Assembly: GCA_036365145.1 (NCBI GenBank)
Contig: JAEOAD010000001.1
Location: 102,768,001 to 102,832,000, forward strand
Length of the DNA: 64,000 nucleotides
Reading direction: 5' to 3'
Source: Orientallactaga sibirica
Lineage: Eukaryota > Chordata > Mammalia > Rodentia > Dipodidae
In this document: in pieces, positions 10,379 through 20,500 of the stretch
How the letters are laid out: each line of letters opens with the position of its first letter
Position numbering within the stretch: position 1 is the stretch's first letter
The notes under the pieces: generated by a model
Seen by the model: the letters and a program-made list of their open reading frames with translations, nothing else
What the model was told of the DNA's origin: nothing
Databases searched by the model: none
Made by a program: the position numbers and the translations under genes

Positions 10379-10935
10379 GTGGTTCCTGGGGTCCCTGTAG
10401 CCACGGTTCCCTGGAGACATCCAGGCAACTGTGGAGCAGGGTCTTGAGTGGCCCTGAGTGTGACAGCAAGAAACACCTGGGAGGCAGCATCATTTATTGT
10501 CAGGGGAACGGGTTTATAAGCACTTGTGAAAGAGCGGGAAGAGGTACGGGTCATAAGGGGATTGGTTAGTACAGAGGTCCGGCTGACACCTAATTAGCAT
10601 GTAGGGACTTTGGGTAAGTAGGAAAGGGTCACATGGTCTAAGTAGTGGTGGGGAAAAGGTATGGGGTATAGGTTGTAGGGGAATTGGCTGTGCGAAGGCT
10701 GCTGGCTGATGCCTCATTTACATATGGTGATGTGAGCAGACAAAGGTCACAAGGCTCTGGGGAAAGCAAAACCTAAGTCTTATCAGGATGTCCAGGTGCC
10801 CGGGCCTGGGGGGAGGGAATGGCCTCACTCCTGCTGGTCTCGAGATTGTTGGGGTCTAGGCTCGCTGCAACCTCCGGGGTCCAAGGCCCTTGGTCATGGC
10901 TGACAGCTCAGGCCTGCCTAACCCTCCAGTAGCCC
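10379..10935 (-). mobile_element. Solo LTR, minus strand, related to 267-895
   Basis: Shares with the first LTR an AATAAA signal (complement at 10493-10498), a TATA-like box (complement at 10513-10520), CATAAGGGGATTGG, GCAGGGTCTTG and the CCAAGGCCC...GCTCAGGCC end. The central part differs considerably, so the two are different subfamilies or old. No internal retroviral sequence is adjacent. Confidence 0.6.
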
Positions 10936-10969
10936 AGGGGACTTCAACCGTGCCCCACAGAGTCACATA

Positions 10970-11335
10970 GCTATTTTCATTGCCTTAGACCCCTTTGTGA
11001 GCTACCTAGTCATCCTGTCTCCCTGCCAGCCCCCAGCAGCACTGAGCATTTTAGCATTTCTATTCAAGCCATTTCCAGAATGTGACACAGTGTGCTGCCT
11101 GTAGGATTGGCCTCTTTCACTTAGGCATTTGCATTTCAGCTTCTTCCATGTCATGTCATGACTTGGCTTCTTTCTTTTTCGCACTGAATAATATTCCATT
11201 GTCTGGATATACCACACTTATGTATCCTTGCACCTACTGAAAGGGCATCTGAGTTGTTTCTAAGCTTTGCCAGTTATGAATAAAGCAGCTATAAATATCC
11301 ACGTGCAGGTTTTTGTCCAGCCATAGAGTCTCATA
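10970..11335 (-). mobile_element. L1 ORF2 3' fragment, antisense
   Basis: The minus strand encodes WYIQTMEYYSV followed by a TWKKLKCKCLSE-like stretch, the recognisable C-terminal region of L1 ORF2. The upstream part matches the preceding ORF2 codons. Too short and decayed to be functional. Confidence 0.75.
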
Positions 11336-11424
11336 GAAAGAGATAAAAATATGCTTGCATTTTTCCAGTCATTTAATTGTAAAGTATGGCATATACATAA
11401 AAATATAGAAGCAATAAGGAAATT

Positions 11425-11632
11425 TAAAAAATTATTTACTCACTTACAAACAGACAGAGGGAGAATGAATGAGCATACCAGGGCCTCTTGCTACTGCAGA
11501 TGATCTCTAGACACATGGGCCATGGGCCACTTTTTACAGTTGACTTACATGGGTACTGGGGAATCAAACCCAGGCCATCAGGCTTTGCAAGCAAGTGCCT
11601 TTAACCACTGAGCCATTTCTCCAACTCCAGCA
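11425..11632 (-). repeat. tRNA-derived SINE, antisense
   Basis: Diverged copy ending TTTAACCACTGAGCCATTTC. Confidence 0.8.
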
Positions 11633-12124
11633 ATAGGGAATTTAATGAATAAAGCAGACAGAAACTTTATGAGGTCTCTGAGTGTGAACCTTGGCATCTG
11701 AGGCCCTCGAGCACACTGGCCTGACCCAGCCTCCTTCCTCGTGGTTTTAGTTTCTCTGTAGCTTTAGGCTTACACATTTTTTTTCTACTCTAAAAATTAT
11801 ACTTGACAGAGTCTAAAGTTTATGTAAACCTTCATTTTCTATTTTATACTATACTCAGAATTCTTGAAGAATCTTTTAACATCTCCCAACATATTTTCTC
11901 TGAGTGTCATATCAATTCCATATTTTGAAATATTTTGTTTGACACAGTTGGTACTCATGTCACTTTGTCACTTTCTTGTCACTTTCTTTGCTCTTCATTC
12001 TTTTTTGTATTTCCAGTCTTTCATGTGGGATTGCTTCTTTCTGCTTGAAACCCAACCTTAGACTTTTCTTTGCTGGTGGTGAACATTTTCAGGTTTTTGT
12101 TCATACTTTTTCTTTGTTTTTTTT

Positions 12125-12345
12125 AATTAAATATTTTTATTTATTTACTTATTTGCAAGCAGAGATAGACAGAGTGAAGAGAGACAGAGAATGGGCACTC
12201 CAGAGCCTCTAACTGCTGGAAACAAACTCCAGTTGCTTGCATCATTTTGTGCATCTGGCTGTATGTGGGTATTAGGGAATCAAACCTGGCCTGGCAGACT
12301 TTGCATGCAAGCCCCTTAACCACTGAGCAATCTCTCCAGTCCTGT
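12125..12345 (-). repeat. tRNA-derived SINE, antisense
   Basis: Tail complement ATTTATTTACTTATTTGCAA at the left; CTTAACCACTGAGCAATCTC at the right. Confidence 0.85.
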
Positions 12346-12354
12346 TTTTTTTTT

Positions 12355-12589
12355 TAAGTTTTTAAAATTTTTTTTTGTTTATTTTTATTTATTTGAGAGT
12401 GACAGACAGAGAGAGAAAGAGCCAGATATAGAGAGAATGGATGTGCCAGGGCCTCCAGCCACTGCAAACATACCCCAGATGCATGCACCACCTTGTGCAT
12501 CTGGCTTATGTGGGTCCTGGGGAATTGAGCCTTGAATTGGGTCCTTAGGCTACACAGGTAAGCACTTAATCACTAAGCCATCTCTCCAG

Positions 12590-12595
<6 letters not shown>
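12355..12595 (-). repeat. tRNA-derived SINE, antisense
   Basis: Second copy in the same orientation directly after the first. It contains a small internal duplication around GGGAATTGAGCCTTGAATTG. Confidence 0.85.
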
Positions 12596-12633
<38 letters not shown>

Positions 12634-12822
12634 ATAGCTCTGTCTGGCCTCAAACACCCTATTTAGCCAAGGATAACCTTGAACTTCTGATCCTCTTGCC
12701 TCCACCTCTGAAGACTGGAATTCCAGGTATGAGCCACCATGACAGGTTTATGGGGCTTGAATCCAGGTCTTCATGCATGCTAGGCATGCACTCTACCAGC
12801 TGAGCAACATCACCAGCTCTCT
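12596..12822 (-). repeat. ID-B1 composite SINE, antisense, with a T-run of about 30
   Basis: Poly-T at 12595-12629 (its A-tail), then an antisense B1-like part, then an ID-like part with GCATGCACTCTACCAGCTGA. Confidence 0.65.
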
Positions 12823-12889
12823 TTCAGGTTGTGTACCCCTGAAAATTCCTGGATCTTGCCTTCATTGTAGAAGGATTTTTTATGTGTGT

Positions 12890-13262
12890 GGTGTCTTATA
12901 TAGTTTACTACAGCAAACTCGGTGACTTAAAACAACACAAGTTTATTCCCTATGGCTCTGGAGGGCCCAAGTGCCTCCCAGTCAGTGTCACTGGGCTGAA
13001 GTTGAGGTGATGGCAAAGCTTGTTCCCTCTGTGGTTTCCAAAGAAGAACCCTTACCTTTTCTAGCATCTGGAGCTGCGTTTCTTGGCTCCTGGCTCCTTC
13101 TTCCTTCCTCAGAGTTAGCAGCCAGAGCGGGACTGGCAGATCTCTCCCTTGATATGACCTTCTTCTCTGCCACACCTCCCTCTATTAGTATTGCTATGAT
13201 GTAGCTGAGATGGTCCAGGATAACCTGGGAGACTCTGAGCATCTCCAGGGCCTTAAGTGAAC
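12890..13262 (-). mobile_element. MaLR-type LTR (MLT1/MST-like), antisense
   Basis: CTTAAAACAACACAAGTTTA followed by TTCCCTATGGCTCTGGAGGG resembles the antisense 3' part of mammalian MaLR LTRs, including the AATAAA complement. Diverged and without internal region. Confidence 0.5.
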
Positions 13263-13284
13263 CAACCTATAAAATATTGTTTTT

Positions 13285-13480
13285 CAGGTTGGAGAGATGG
13301 CTTATTGGTTAAGGCGCATGCCTGCGGAGCCTAAGTAGCCAGATTTGATTCTCCAGGTCCCACATAAGCCAGATACACATGGTAGTGCATGCATCTGGAA
13401 TTCTTTTGCAGTGACTAGAGGCCTGGGCATGCCCATTCTATCTTTCTCTCTCCCTCTATCTCTAATAAGTAAATAAATAA
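13285..13480 (+). repeat. tRNA-derived SINE
   Basis: Flanked by the direct repeat AAAATATTGTTTTTC (about 13270 and 13480), a clear target duplication. Confidence 0.9.
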
Positions 13481-13552
13481 AATATTGTTTTTCTTATAAA
13501 ATGGCATTCACAGGTTCTAGGAAGTATGACCTGGATATCTTTGGGGGCCATT

Positions 13553-13762
13553 ATTTAAATATATTTTATTTGTTTATTATTTATTTGAGAAAGAGAAAGA
13601 GGGAGAGAGGATGGGCATGCCAGGGCCCCCAGCCACTGCAAACGAACTCCAGATGTATGCGCCCCCTTGTGCATCTGTCTTACATGGGTACTAGAGAATC
13701 GAACCAAGATCCTTTGGCTTTGCAGGTAAACACCTTAACTGCTAAGCCATCTCTCCAGATTG
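13553..13762 (-). repeat. tRNA-derived SINE, antisense
   Basis: Well preserved; TTAACTGCTAAGCCATCTCT marks its 5' end on the minus strand. Confidence 0.9.
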
Positions 13763-13845
13763 GGGGCCAGTATTCATCTTCACACATTAGTGCACAGCTT
13801 GCCTATTGCTTTTTTTCATCATGTTAAAGATACTCAGCAGTCTTT

Positions 13846-14063
13846 TAAAAAAATTTTACTTATTTATTTGAAAGCAGAGATAGAGAGCTATAAGAGAGAC
13901 AGACAGAGAGAGAATGGGCATGTCAGGGCTTCTAGCCACTGCAAATGAACTCCAGATGCATGTGCCCCTTGTACATCTGGTTTACGTGGGTCCTGGGGAA
14001 TCAAACCTGTGTCCTTTGGCTTTGCAGGCAAATGCCTTAACCATTAAGCCACTTCTCCAGCCC
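13846..14063 (-). repeat. tRNA-derived SINE, antisense, first of two at one target site
   Basis: Preceded and followed by CTCAGCAGTCTTTT, the same 14-mer that also follows the next SINE. Confidence 0.9.
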
Positions 14064-14079
14064 ACTCAGCAGTCTTTTA

Positions 14080-14303
14080 AGTTTATTTATTTGTTTATTT
14101 ACTTGAGAGAAAGAGAGAGAGAGAGAAAGAGAGAGAGAGAGGGGGGGAGAGAATGGGTGTGCCTGGGCCTTTAGCTAGTGCAAACAAACTCTGGATGCAT
14201 GTGCCACCTTGTGCATCTGGCTTACATGAGTACTGGGAAATCGAACCTGGGTCCTTAGGCTTTGTAGGCCAGTGCCTTAACCATTGAGCCACCTCTCCAG
14301 CCC
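14080..14303 (-). repeat. tRNA-derived SINE, antisense, second at the same target site
   Basis: Differs from its left neighbour in tail and body (long GAGAGA/GGGGGG stretch), so it appears to be an independent insertion into the existing target duplicate. Confidence 0.9.
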
Positions 14304-14609
14304 CTCAGCAGTCTTTTGCCTTTTACTTTTAATGTTGAAAAATAGTTTTCCACTCTGCTGTTTTATTTAGGGTAATGTATTTTTTTCTTCAAGTTTTTCC
14401 CCTTAGCTGTGGTCACAGATAACTATTGACGTTCTTTATGCTTTTTTATTTTTGGTTCGGATTCCTTCTGGAAAATTTCCAGGCATTACCTCAGTCCCTG
14501 TCCCCACTGTTCTCTTCTGGGCTCTGAGGAAATGCATGCTGGCTCTTCTCACTCTGTCCTGTAGGTCCTGAAGCCACTTGTGACCTTGATCTTGAGTGTC
14601 AGCTTTGAC

Positions 14610-14950
14610 AGGATTTAGAATCACCATGGACACAAATCTCTGGGCATGTCTGAGGGATTTTCTAGATTAGGTTAATTGAAGTGGGAAGATCCACACTAAT
14701 TGTGGGTGGGCCATTGCAGGGGCTGCGGTCCTGGACTGTACGAAAAAGAGAAAGATAGCTGAGCAGCAGTATTCCTTGCTTCTGATTCCTGACTGTGGGT
14801 GCAATTGACCAGTTGTTTCATGTTCCTGCCACCATGGCTTCCCCACCGTGCTGAGCTTGAACCTTGAACTGTAAGCCCAAATCATCCCTTTCTCTGTTCA
14901 GTTGCCTCTGGCCAGGTTATTTGGTCACAGCAGTGAGAAAGTAGCTAATA
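14610..14950 (+). mobile_element. Non-autonomous hAT-Charlie element (RCHARR1-like)
   Basis: GGGCATGTCTGAGGGATTTT ... AATTGAAGTGGGAAGATCCA ... GCTGAGCAGCAGTATTCCTT ... GTAAGCCCAAATCATCCCTT ... TTTGGTCACAGCAGTGAGAA matches the layout of a common rodent Charlie-type MITE. It carries no transposase. Confidence 0.6.
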
Positions 14951-15054
14951 CAGCACCCTCCCGTGTGTTGTTTCTATGTGTTTGCTTTTCTGTTCTGAAA
15001 AATTTGGTGATCTAACCTCTGTTAAGGGTTTGCCAAACACTTCAACTACTATTT

Positions 15055-15118
15055 TCATTTATTTTATTTTATTTTATTTTATTTTATTTTATTTATTTTT
15101 ATTTATTTATTTATTTTT
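15055..15118. repeat. (TTTTA)n microsatellite
   Basis: About 60 bases of TTTTA/TTTA units, immediately left of an antisense B1; probably its expanded A-tail. Confidence 0.85.
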
Positions 15119-15250
15119 GAGGCAGGGTCTCACACTAGCCTAGACTAGCCTGGTACTCACTTTGTAGACCCCAGGCTGACCTTAAACTCATAGAGATCTT
15201 TCTACCTCAGCCTCCCAGGTGCTGGAATTCAAGCACTATGCCTGGCAAGA
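15118..15250 (-). repeat. B1-like SINE, antisense
   Basis: TGAGGCAGGGTCTCACACTA ... CAAGCACTATGCCTGGC. Confidence 0.75.
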
Positions 15251-15557
15251 TTTTCATTTGTAAATATATTCTTTGTTTCTAGAAATTCTCTTTGTTTCTT
15301 TCAAAAATCTACTCAGAGCAGTTCATGGGTTATGGTTCCCTGCAGACATTTGAAAGTTCACTGCTTACCTTCCATGTAGTTAGCACATAAATCTGTCCTG
15401 TCTGTGTGATTAGTACATGTACACTAGCCCATCTGCACCATTGACACATAAAACCTAGCCCATCTGTATTGAAGGCTGGTCCAGGTTGTTGTTTACACAG
15501 GATTCGCTCAAATTGCCTTATTTCCTCAAACTCCTGGTTATACATTTCCCTATATAC

Positions 15558-15826
15558 ATTTATTTTTATTTTTATTTTTTTATTTTTGGAGAGAGACACA
15601 GGGAGAGACAGACAGAGAGGGAGAGGAAGACAGATAGAAGAATGGGTGCGCCAGCAGTCTCTCAGCTGTTGTGAACGAAATCCAGGTGTGTGCGTCCCCT
15701 TGTCAAGAGCAACATTGCGCCCTTGCATCACTTTGCATCTGGCTAAACATGGGACCTGGAGATTGGAACCGGGTTCTTAGGCTTAGCAGAAAGGTGCCTT
15801 AACCACTAAGCCATCTCTCCAGCCCC
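15558..15826 (-). repeat. tRNA-derived SINE, long subtype, antisense
   Basis: Carries the same extra block as the copy at 1290 (AACATTGCGCCCTTGCATCA). Clear target duplication CCCTATATACATTT on both flanks (about 15549 and 15826). Confidence 0.9.
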
Positions 15827-15839
15827 CCTATATACATTT

Positions 15840-16205
15840 TGCTAGTTATTGTCCTTAAGAAATTATCTGTGGAGCTTTCCCAAGGCTCAGAAGAAATGTA
15901 CCCTCCTCTTTGGATAGAACAGGCATTGCCTTTGTGTGCAGTATGTCCTTGGGCTATATGTGAATATGCCCATAGCCACATCTTCTCAGGTGTACTTTTC
16001 TTCTCTGCTCTGTTCAGGTTTTTCCCTGGGTCCTGGGCTAGGAAGGGACAGGATGTGACAGATCAGTTCTGGTTCATTCTAATCTTGTGTGCGGAGCCCT
16101 TTGGATCAAGCTTCATACAAGCAAAAGTCTTTTGAGAGAGTCTTTACACTGGATGTGTTCTGGGCCTTGGCATCTATCTATCACCCTTATGCCAACAATG
16201 TATCC
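15840..16205. other. Unique intron 1 sequence
   Basis: No repeat or coding family recognised. Confidence 0.5.
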
Positions 16206-16575
16206 AATGCGAAAATCGCCTGATGCTTGTATTAGTTACTTTTCTCCCTGCGGTGAAGAAGTGCTTGACAAAAGCAACTGGAGGAAGGAAGAGTTTATTT
16301 TGGCTCACAGTTTGAGGGTGCAGTCTATCATGGCAGGAGTCTGAGGTTGCTGGTCACATTGCTTCTGCAGTCGGGAAGCAGAGAGAGAGGGGGATGCTAG
16401 AACTCAGCTCACTTTCTCCTTTGTATTCTGGCAGGACTGCAGCCCATGAGTAGGTGCCACACACATATAAGGTGGGTTTTCTCTGGAAACACCCTTATAG
16501 AAACACCCAGAGGTATGTTTCCATAGTGATTCTAAGCCAGCCAAGTTGACAAGGAAAATTTACCATCATAGCATT
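16206..16575 (-). mobile_element. URR1-like hAT-Charlie element, antisense
   Basis: TTGTATTAGTTACTTTTCTC ... AGTTTATTTTGGCTCACAGT ... GGGTGCAGTCTATCATGGCA ... CAAGTTGACAAGGAAAATTT is the reverse of the URR1-type pattern. Non-coding. Confidence 0.55.
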
Positions 16576-16873
16576 CCGATGCTAGCCAGGCTCTTTGAGT
16601 TCACACCTCTCCCTGTCTTAGCAGGGGTATCTTTGTAACTAACTCTTAACTGTTTTTCCTTTTTCATTTTCCTTTCTGTTTTTGCTTGCATGTATGTATG
16701 CAATGTGGTGTGGAGGGGGTGGTGTGTGGTGTATGCAGGTATATGTGTCCTTGTGCCTCCCATTGCTTATCTATGGTGGCACAATCTTGCCTGCAGTGGC
16801 TGGATCAGAATGTTGGGTATTCCATTGCTCTTCCACCTGCTCTTGCCTTCATGTGACTTACCCAGAGTTCTTT
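16576..16873. other. Unique sequence with GT-rich patch
   Basis: GTGGTGTGGAGGGGGTGGTG near 16705 is a low-complexity G/T patch; the rest is unassigned. Confidence 0.45.
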
Positions 16874-16875
16874 TC

Positions 16876-17066
16876 GGGCTGGAGAGATGGCTCAGCAGTT
16901 AAGGCACTTGCATGCGAAGCCTAAGGACCCAGGTTTGATTCCCCAGGACCCACATAAGCCAGATGCACAAGATGGTGCATGTGTCTGGAGTTCATCTGCA
17001 CTGGCTAAAGACCCTGCTGCACCCATTCTCTCTCTCTCTCTCTTCCTCTGTCAAATAAATTAATAA
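16876..17066 (+). repeat. tRNA-derived SINE
   Basis: Complete copy with (CT)n and AATAAATTAATAAAAAAA tail; flanks share AGAGTT. Confidence 0.85.
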
Positions 17067-17067
17067 A

Positions 17068-17182
17068 AAAAGAGTTGTTTCAAGGGGAGATCAAAGAGGG
17101 TAATGGGGAGTAAATATGATCAAAATATATACATATAGGAAGTTGTCAAAAGATAATAAAAATAAATTTAAAAAAAGAGTTG
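17068..17182 (+). mobile_element. 5'-truncated L1 3' end
   Basis: GGGGAGATCAAAGAGGGTAA ... ATGATCAAAATATATACATA ... AATAAAAATAAATTTAAAAA resembles a rodent L1 3' terminus. Flanked by AGAGTTGT on both sides (about 17070 and 17177). Confidence 0.6.
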
Positions 17183-17185
17183 TCT

Positions 17186-18963
17186 TCAACCAGAGTTGCA
17201 ATCCAAATAGCCCAGACTATCTCACCCACCCTTCTGGAAAAAGGCTATTCCATTTCTACTGTATATAAGGTTATGCATAAATGTTAAACAATGATATTTG
17301 TCCTTAAGAAATTGTGAAACTTAAAGGGCAGAAAGATAAAGAGAATGTAGGACCACAAGTTGGCATTTGTTTTACAAGGCTGGTAGCTACTAGAGAAGCT
17401 AGTGTGGTGAAGATTCTGGACAAAGGATCTAGATGATTGCCACTTGCCTGTTAGCATTATAAATTAAAAATCCAGCTTGATGCTGCTTGCTCGTTCCTCA
17501 GGGGTAACTAATCACTTGGTTACTAAGTCTCATGTTTGCCTTGAAAAAAACAAATAAACAGTCAATAAAGGAAAATTGCCCTTAGCTGTCTTCCCAGCCA
17601 TCCTGCCTGGTCCTGAGCTGCCCTGTGATGGCCAAGGTCCAGATTCTTCTAGGGTGGCTGTGAGGGCAGCTGGCTGTGACAACATTAGTCAGCAATGTCT
17701 TCTCTCTTGCCCGGATCCTTAACGTTCCAACGTGTGTCTGTGACACTGAAGGCGGGTTTCTGCTCTGGCTGTGGCTTAGGATGTATCAGTGGATAAGTTC
17801 AGACCACTCGTGGGTTGGTGAGTCTAGTCTCTGGCCTATCCACAATGTCACGCTTTGGACCAGTTGGTGCTGGATCAAGATTTTCAAACTTTAGATTCCA
17901 AATGTCAACCAATTATGAATTTGTGACCGATGGGTCCTTAGATCCCACATTTGGATAGAAACTTCTGAAATTATCATCAACACGAGGAAACCCTTTCAAG
18001 TCATTTGTTGAGTCCTTTTCCCTCCAAGTGTTGAAAGTCTATACCTGTGCATGGAAGTCAAGTATGGTCACTTAGGGAAACAGGTTCTGAGGAGACGTTG
18101 AGGATGCTTGGGAGAGTGACCCAGCTGTGACATTTACTGTCCCTTTGCACATGGGGTTTGATGTGGCTGAGAGAACCAGCCAGGCCCTTGTCTCTTCCCT
18201 CCCTATACCCATGGTGCCTTCCTTCCACTCTGGGTCCCTGGCAGTGTGTGTGACCTTCCTAGCCAGAGGAGGACTGTCATTTGGTCAGGGAATGGAGTAG
18301 CTATGCTTCTGTGTTTAAGACTCAGAGTGCAAAGAGCCTGCTGGTGGGAACCAGTCCCACTGCCTGTCACCAGATTTTATGCAATCCTATGATTAATTCA
18401 GGAGCTATGCATCGGAGCAGACCTAATTTCTTGGAAATTGTTTCAGAATGGTAATTGGCACTTGAGTAACTGAAACTTGGGGGTGTAAGATGGATCTCTT
18501 TGCCAATCCTCTCAAGACTCATTGCTCTGCAGAGCTCTTACACAAGCGAGGTCAGAGAACTTACTAAATCATGCCACTGAAAGATCAGTAAAAGCCTCTG
18601 CGAACAATGGCCAAGGGGTCTTGGAGGGGAAAACAGCTTCAAATTACATTTGTTTCCTCAGCAAGAATTAGAACATGCGCTGCTAAAGTTTCTTCAAGTT
18701 GCCCCCTGTTTCTTGGCAAGCTACAGGGCTTTTAGCCTCCAGCCCTCCGACCGACTTCCTTAACTATGACAATTCCTCTCTAGCTTGGCTCACAGTACAG
18801 AACCTGCCACTTTCTGCCGTGGTTTCTGTTTGCTTATTCTTCCTAGCATATGCTCTTTATCCAGGGCCTGGTTCTCCAGTTATATGCCCACACATTTTGA
18901 TCATAGTGAAAGGTGACTTTTATACTTGTTATGAAAGGTCAGTACCAATTGTCTATAAAAGGG
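17186..18963. other. Repeat-poor 1.8-kb interval of intron 1
   Basis: I recognise no transposon, microsatellite or coding family in this interval. That is striking given the density around it. It is a candidate for conserved non-coding sequence; nothing in the sequence alone proves a function. Confidence 0.5.
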
Positions 18964-18965
18964 AG

Positions 18966-19300
18966 GGGGCTGGAGAGATGGCTTAGCGGTTAAGGCACTT
19001 GCCTGCAAAGCCAAAGGACCTCAGTTCGATTCCCCAAGACTCATGTCAGATGCATCTAGAGTTTGTTTACAGTGGCTAGAGACCCTAGTGTGCCAATTCT
19101 TTCTCTCTCTCTAATAAATAAAATATTTTTTTGTTTTGTTTTTTTCGAGGCAGGGTCTCACTCTAGCCCAGACTGACCTGGAATTCACTCTGTATTCTTA
19201 GGGTGGCCTTGAACTCATGGTGATCCTCCTACCTCTGCCTCCAGAGTGCTGTGATTAAAGGCGTGTGCCACCATACCTGGCTTAATAAATAAAATATTTT
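18966..19300 (+). repeat. tRNA-derived SINE with an antisense B1 in its tail
   Basis: Body at 18966-19125. A minus-strand B1 at about 19135-19280 splits the tail, and AATAAATAAAATATTTTTT occurs on both sides of it. Confidence 0.85.
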
Positions 19301-19874
19301 TTAAAAAAAGAAGGAAAGGGAGGAAGACAGTGTTAAGTGCTGGGCACTGGGCTGTTGGCTGATGGGAGGTGGCAATGAAAAGTAACTAAAGTCTTAGAAG
19401 ACAGTTGGTTTTGGCTACTTTGACTCAGTACTTCCTCGGTGCTTGGTGTCCCTGCATGCTTCTGAGCTCACACTTAGATGTCATCTTGATCCATCAGAAG
19501 ATACGCTACAGCTTTCTGAGGTGGTGGATGCCCTCTAAGCCTGGAGTGAAGGGATGAGTCCTACTGTAACTCAACAATATTGATCCATCCCATCTGTTAC
19601 TGATTCTTTTACGTTCATGTGGAGAGACACATGTGCCAGGTATGGTTACAGGCATTGGGCAGTTGCAGTGAGAGACCGGCTCAAGAGGCACTTATATTCT
19701 AGGGAATGGATGGGTAATAAAGCACAAGAGAAACAGAACAAGAAAATCATTTCATACTGGTAGAGGTAGGCTAAGGGAAGGGGACAAAGAGTGACCATAT
19801 GCCCTGTCCTATTTGAGAAGATGACAGTAGCATAGGAGCCTGAGGTTGGAAGAATCAGCCACATGAACATTAAG
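19300..19874. other. Unique intron 1 sequence
   Basis: ATGTGCCAGGTATGGTTACA near 19630 may be a weak MIR-type trace; otherwise nothing recognised. Confidence 0.45.
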
Positions 19875-20500
19875 CAACTCTGTCTGATAGAACTTTCTGC
19901 AAGCTGGAAATGTTCCATGCCCTCTGTCCAATATGGTGGCTGCTCGTCTCCTGTGGCTGCTGAGTACTTGAAATGTGGCTAGGGCCATGGAAGAAATTTT
20001 AAAATTGGACTTAATATAAGTGAGTCAATTTGATTGATTATTAGTTTGATTTCATATTAGTAAAATTTGATTTAATATAGTAATTTTAATTTGGTGCCGG
20101 GGAGATTACTCAGTCAGTAAAATTCTTGTCGTCCAAGTATTAGGACTGAGTTCTAGCCCCCAGTACCCATGTAAAATGCCAGGCATGATGGCACATTTTT
20201 GTGATCCTAGTGTTGGTGAGGTGGAGACTGGTGGATCCCTGGGGCTTGCTGGCCAGCTAATCTAGCCTAATTGGTGAGCTTCAGGCCAATGAGAGACCCT
20301 GTCTTAAAAAGAGATGGATGCTTTGTCTCAGGATAGTACCCAAGATTGTCCTCTGGCCTCTACATGCATGTTCACATACACATGTGCCACATACATACAG
20401 AAGATATGCTAACATGCATGCCTACCACACACATAGGCAAAAAAATCCCATATATATATATGTCTAGCAGCTATTCTGTTGGATAGCCCTGCTTAGGTAG
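19875..20500. mobile_element. Old palindromic MER-type DNA transposon split by a B4 SINE
   Basis: TCTGTCTGATAGAACTTTCT ... CCAATATGGTGGCTGCTCGT ... TACTTGAAATGTGGCTAGGG on the left is completed on the right by GCAGCTATTCTGTTGGATAG, as in a common eutherian hAT-like MITE. I do not name the subfamily. Confidence 0.55.
20093..20445 (+). repeat. B4/RSINE1-type SINE
   Basis: ID-like head with TACCCATGTAAAATGCCAGG, B1-like middle with GGATCCCTGGGGCTTGCTGG, and the CA-rich tail ATGTTCACATACACATGTGC. Inserted in the older DNA element. Confidence 0.75.

Larger units (their letters stand above)
11760..15560 (-). mobile_element. Ancient antisense L1 fragments, scattered between SINEs
   Basis: The non-SINE pieces look like consecutive blocks of one very old antisense L1M. 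Examples are GATCTTGCCTTCATTGTAGA near 12853, GGTAATGTATTTTTTTCTTC near 14371, GAAAATTTCCAGGCATTACC near 14471 and TTCTAGAAATTCTCTTTGTT near 15278. The match is from memory and weak in detail. Confidence 0.4.

Noticed and set aside
18966..19125. tRNA gene suggested by A and B boxes
   Set aside because: This and the many similar loci are SINEs with CT-rich bodies and AATAAA tails; the tRNA part does not keep a full cloverleaf.
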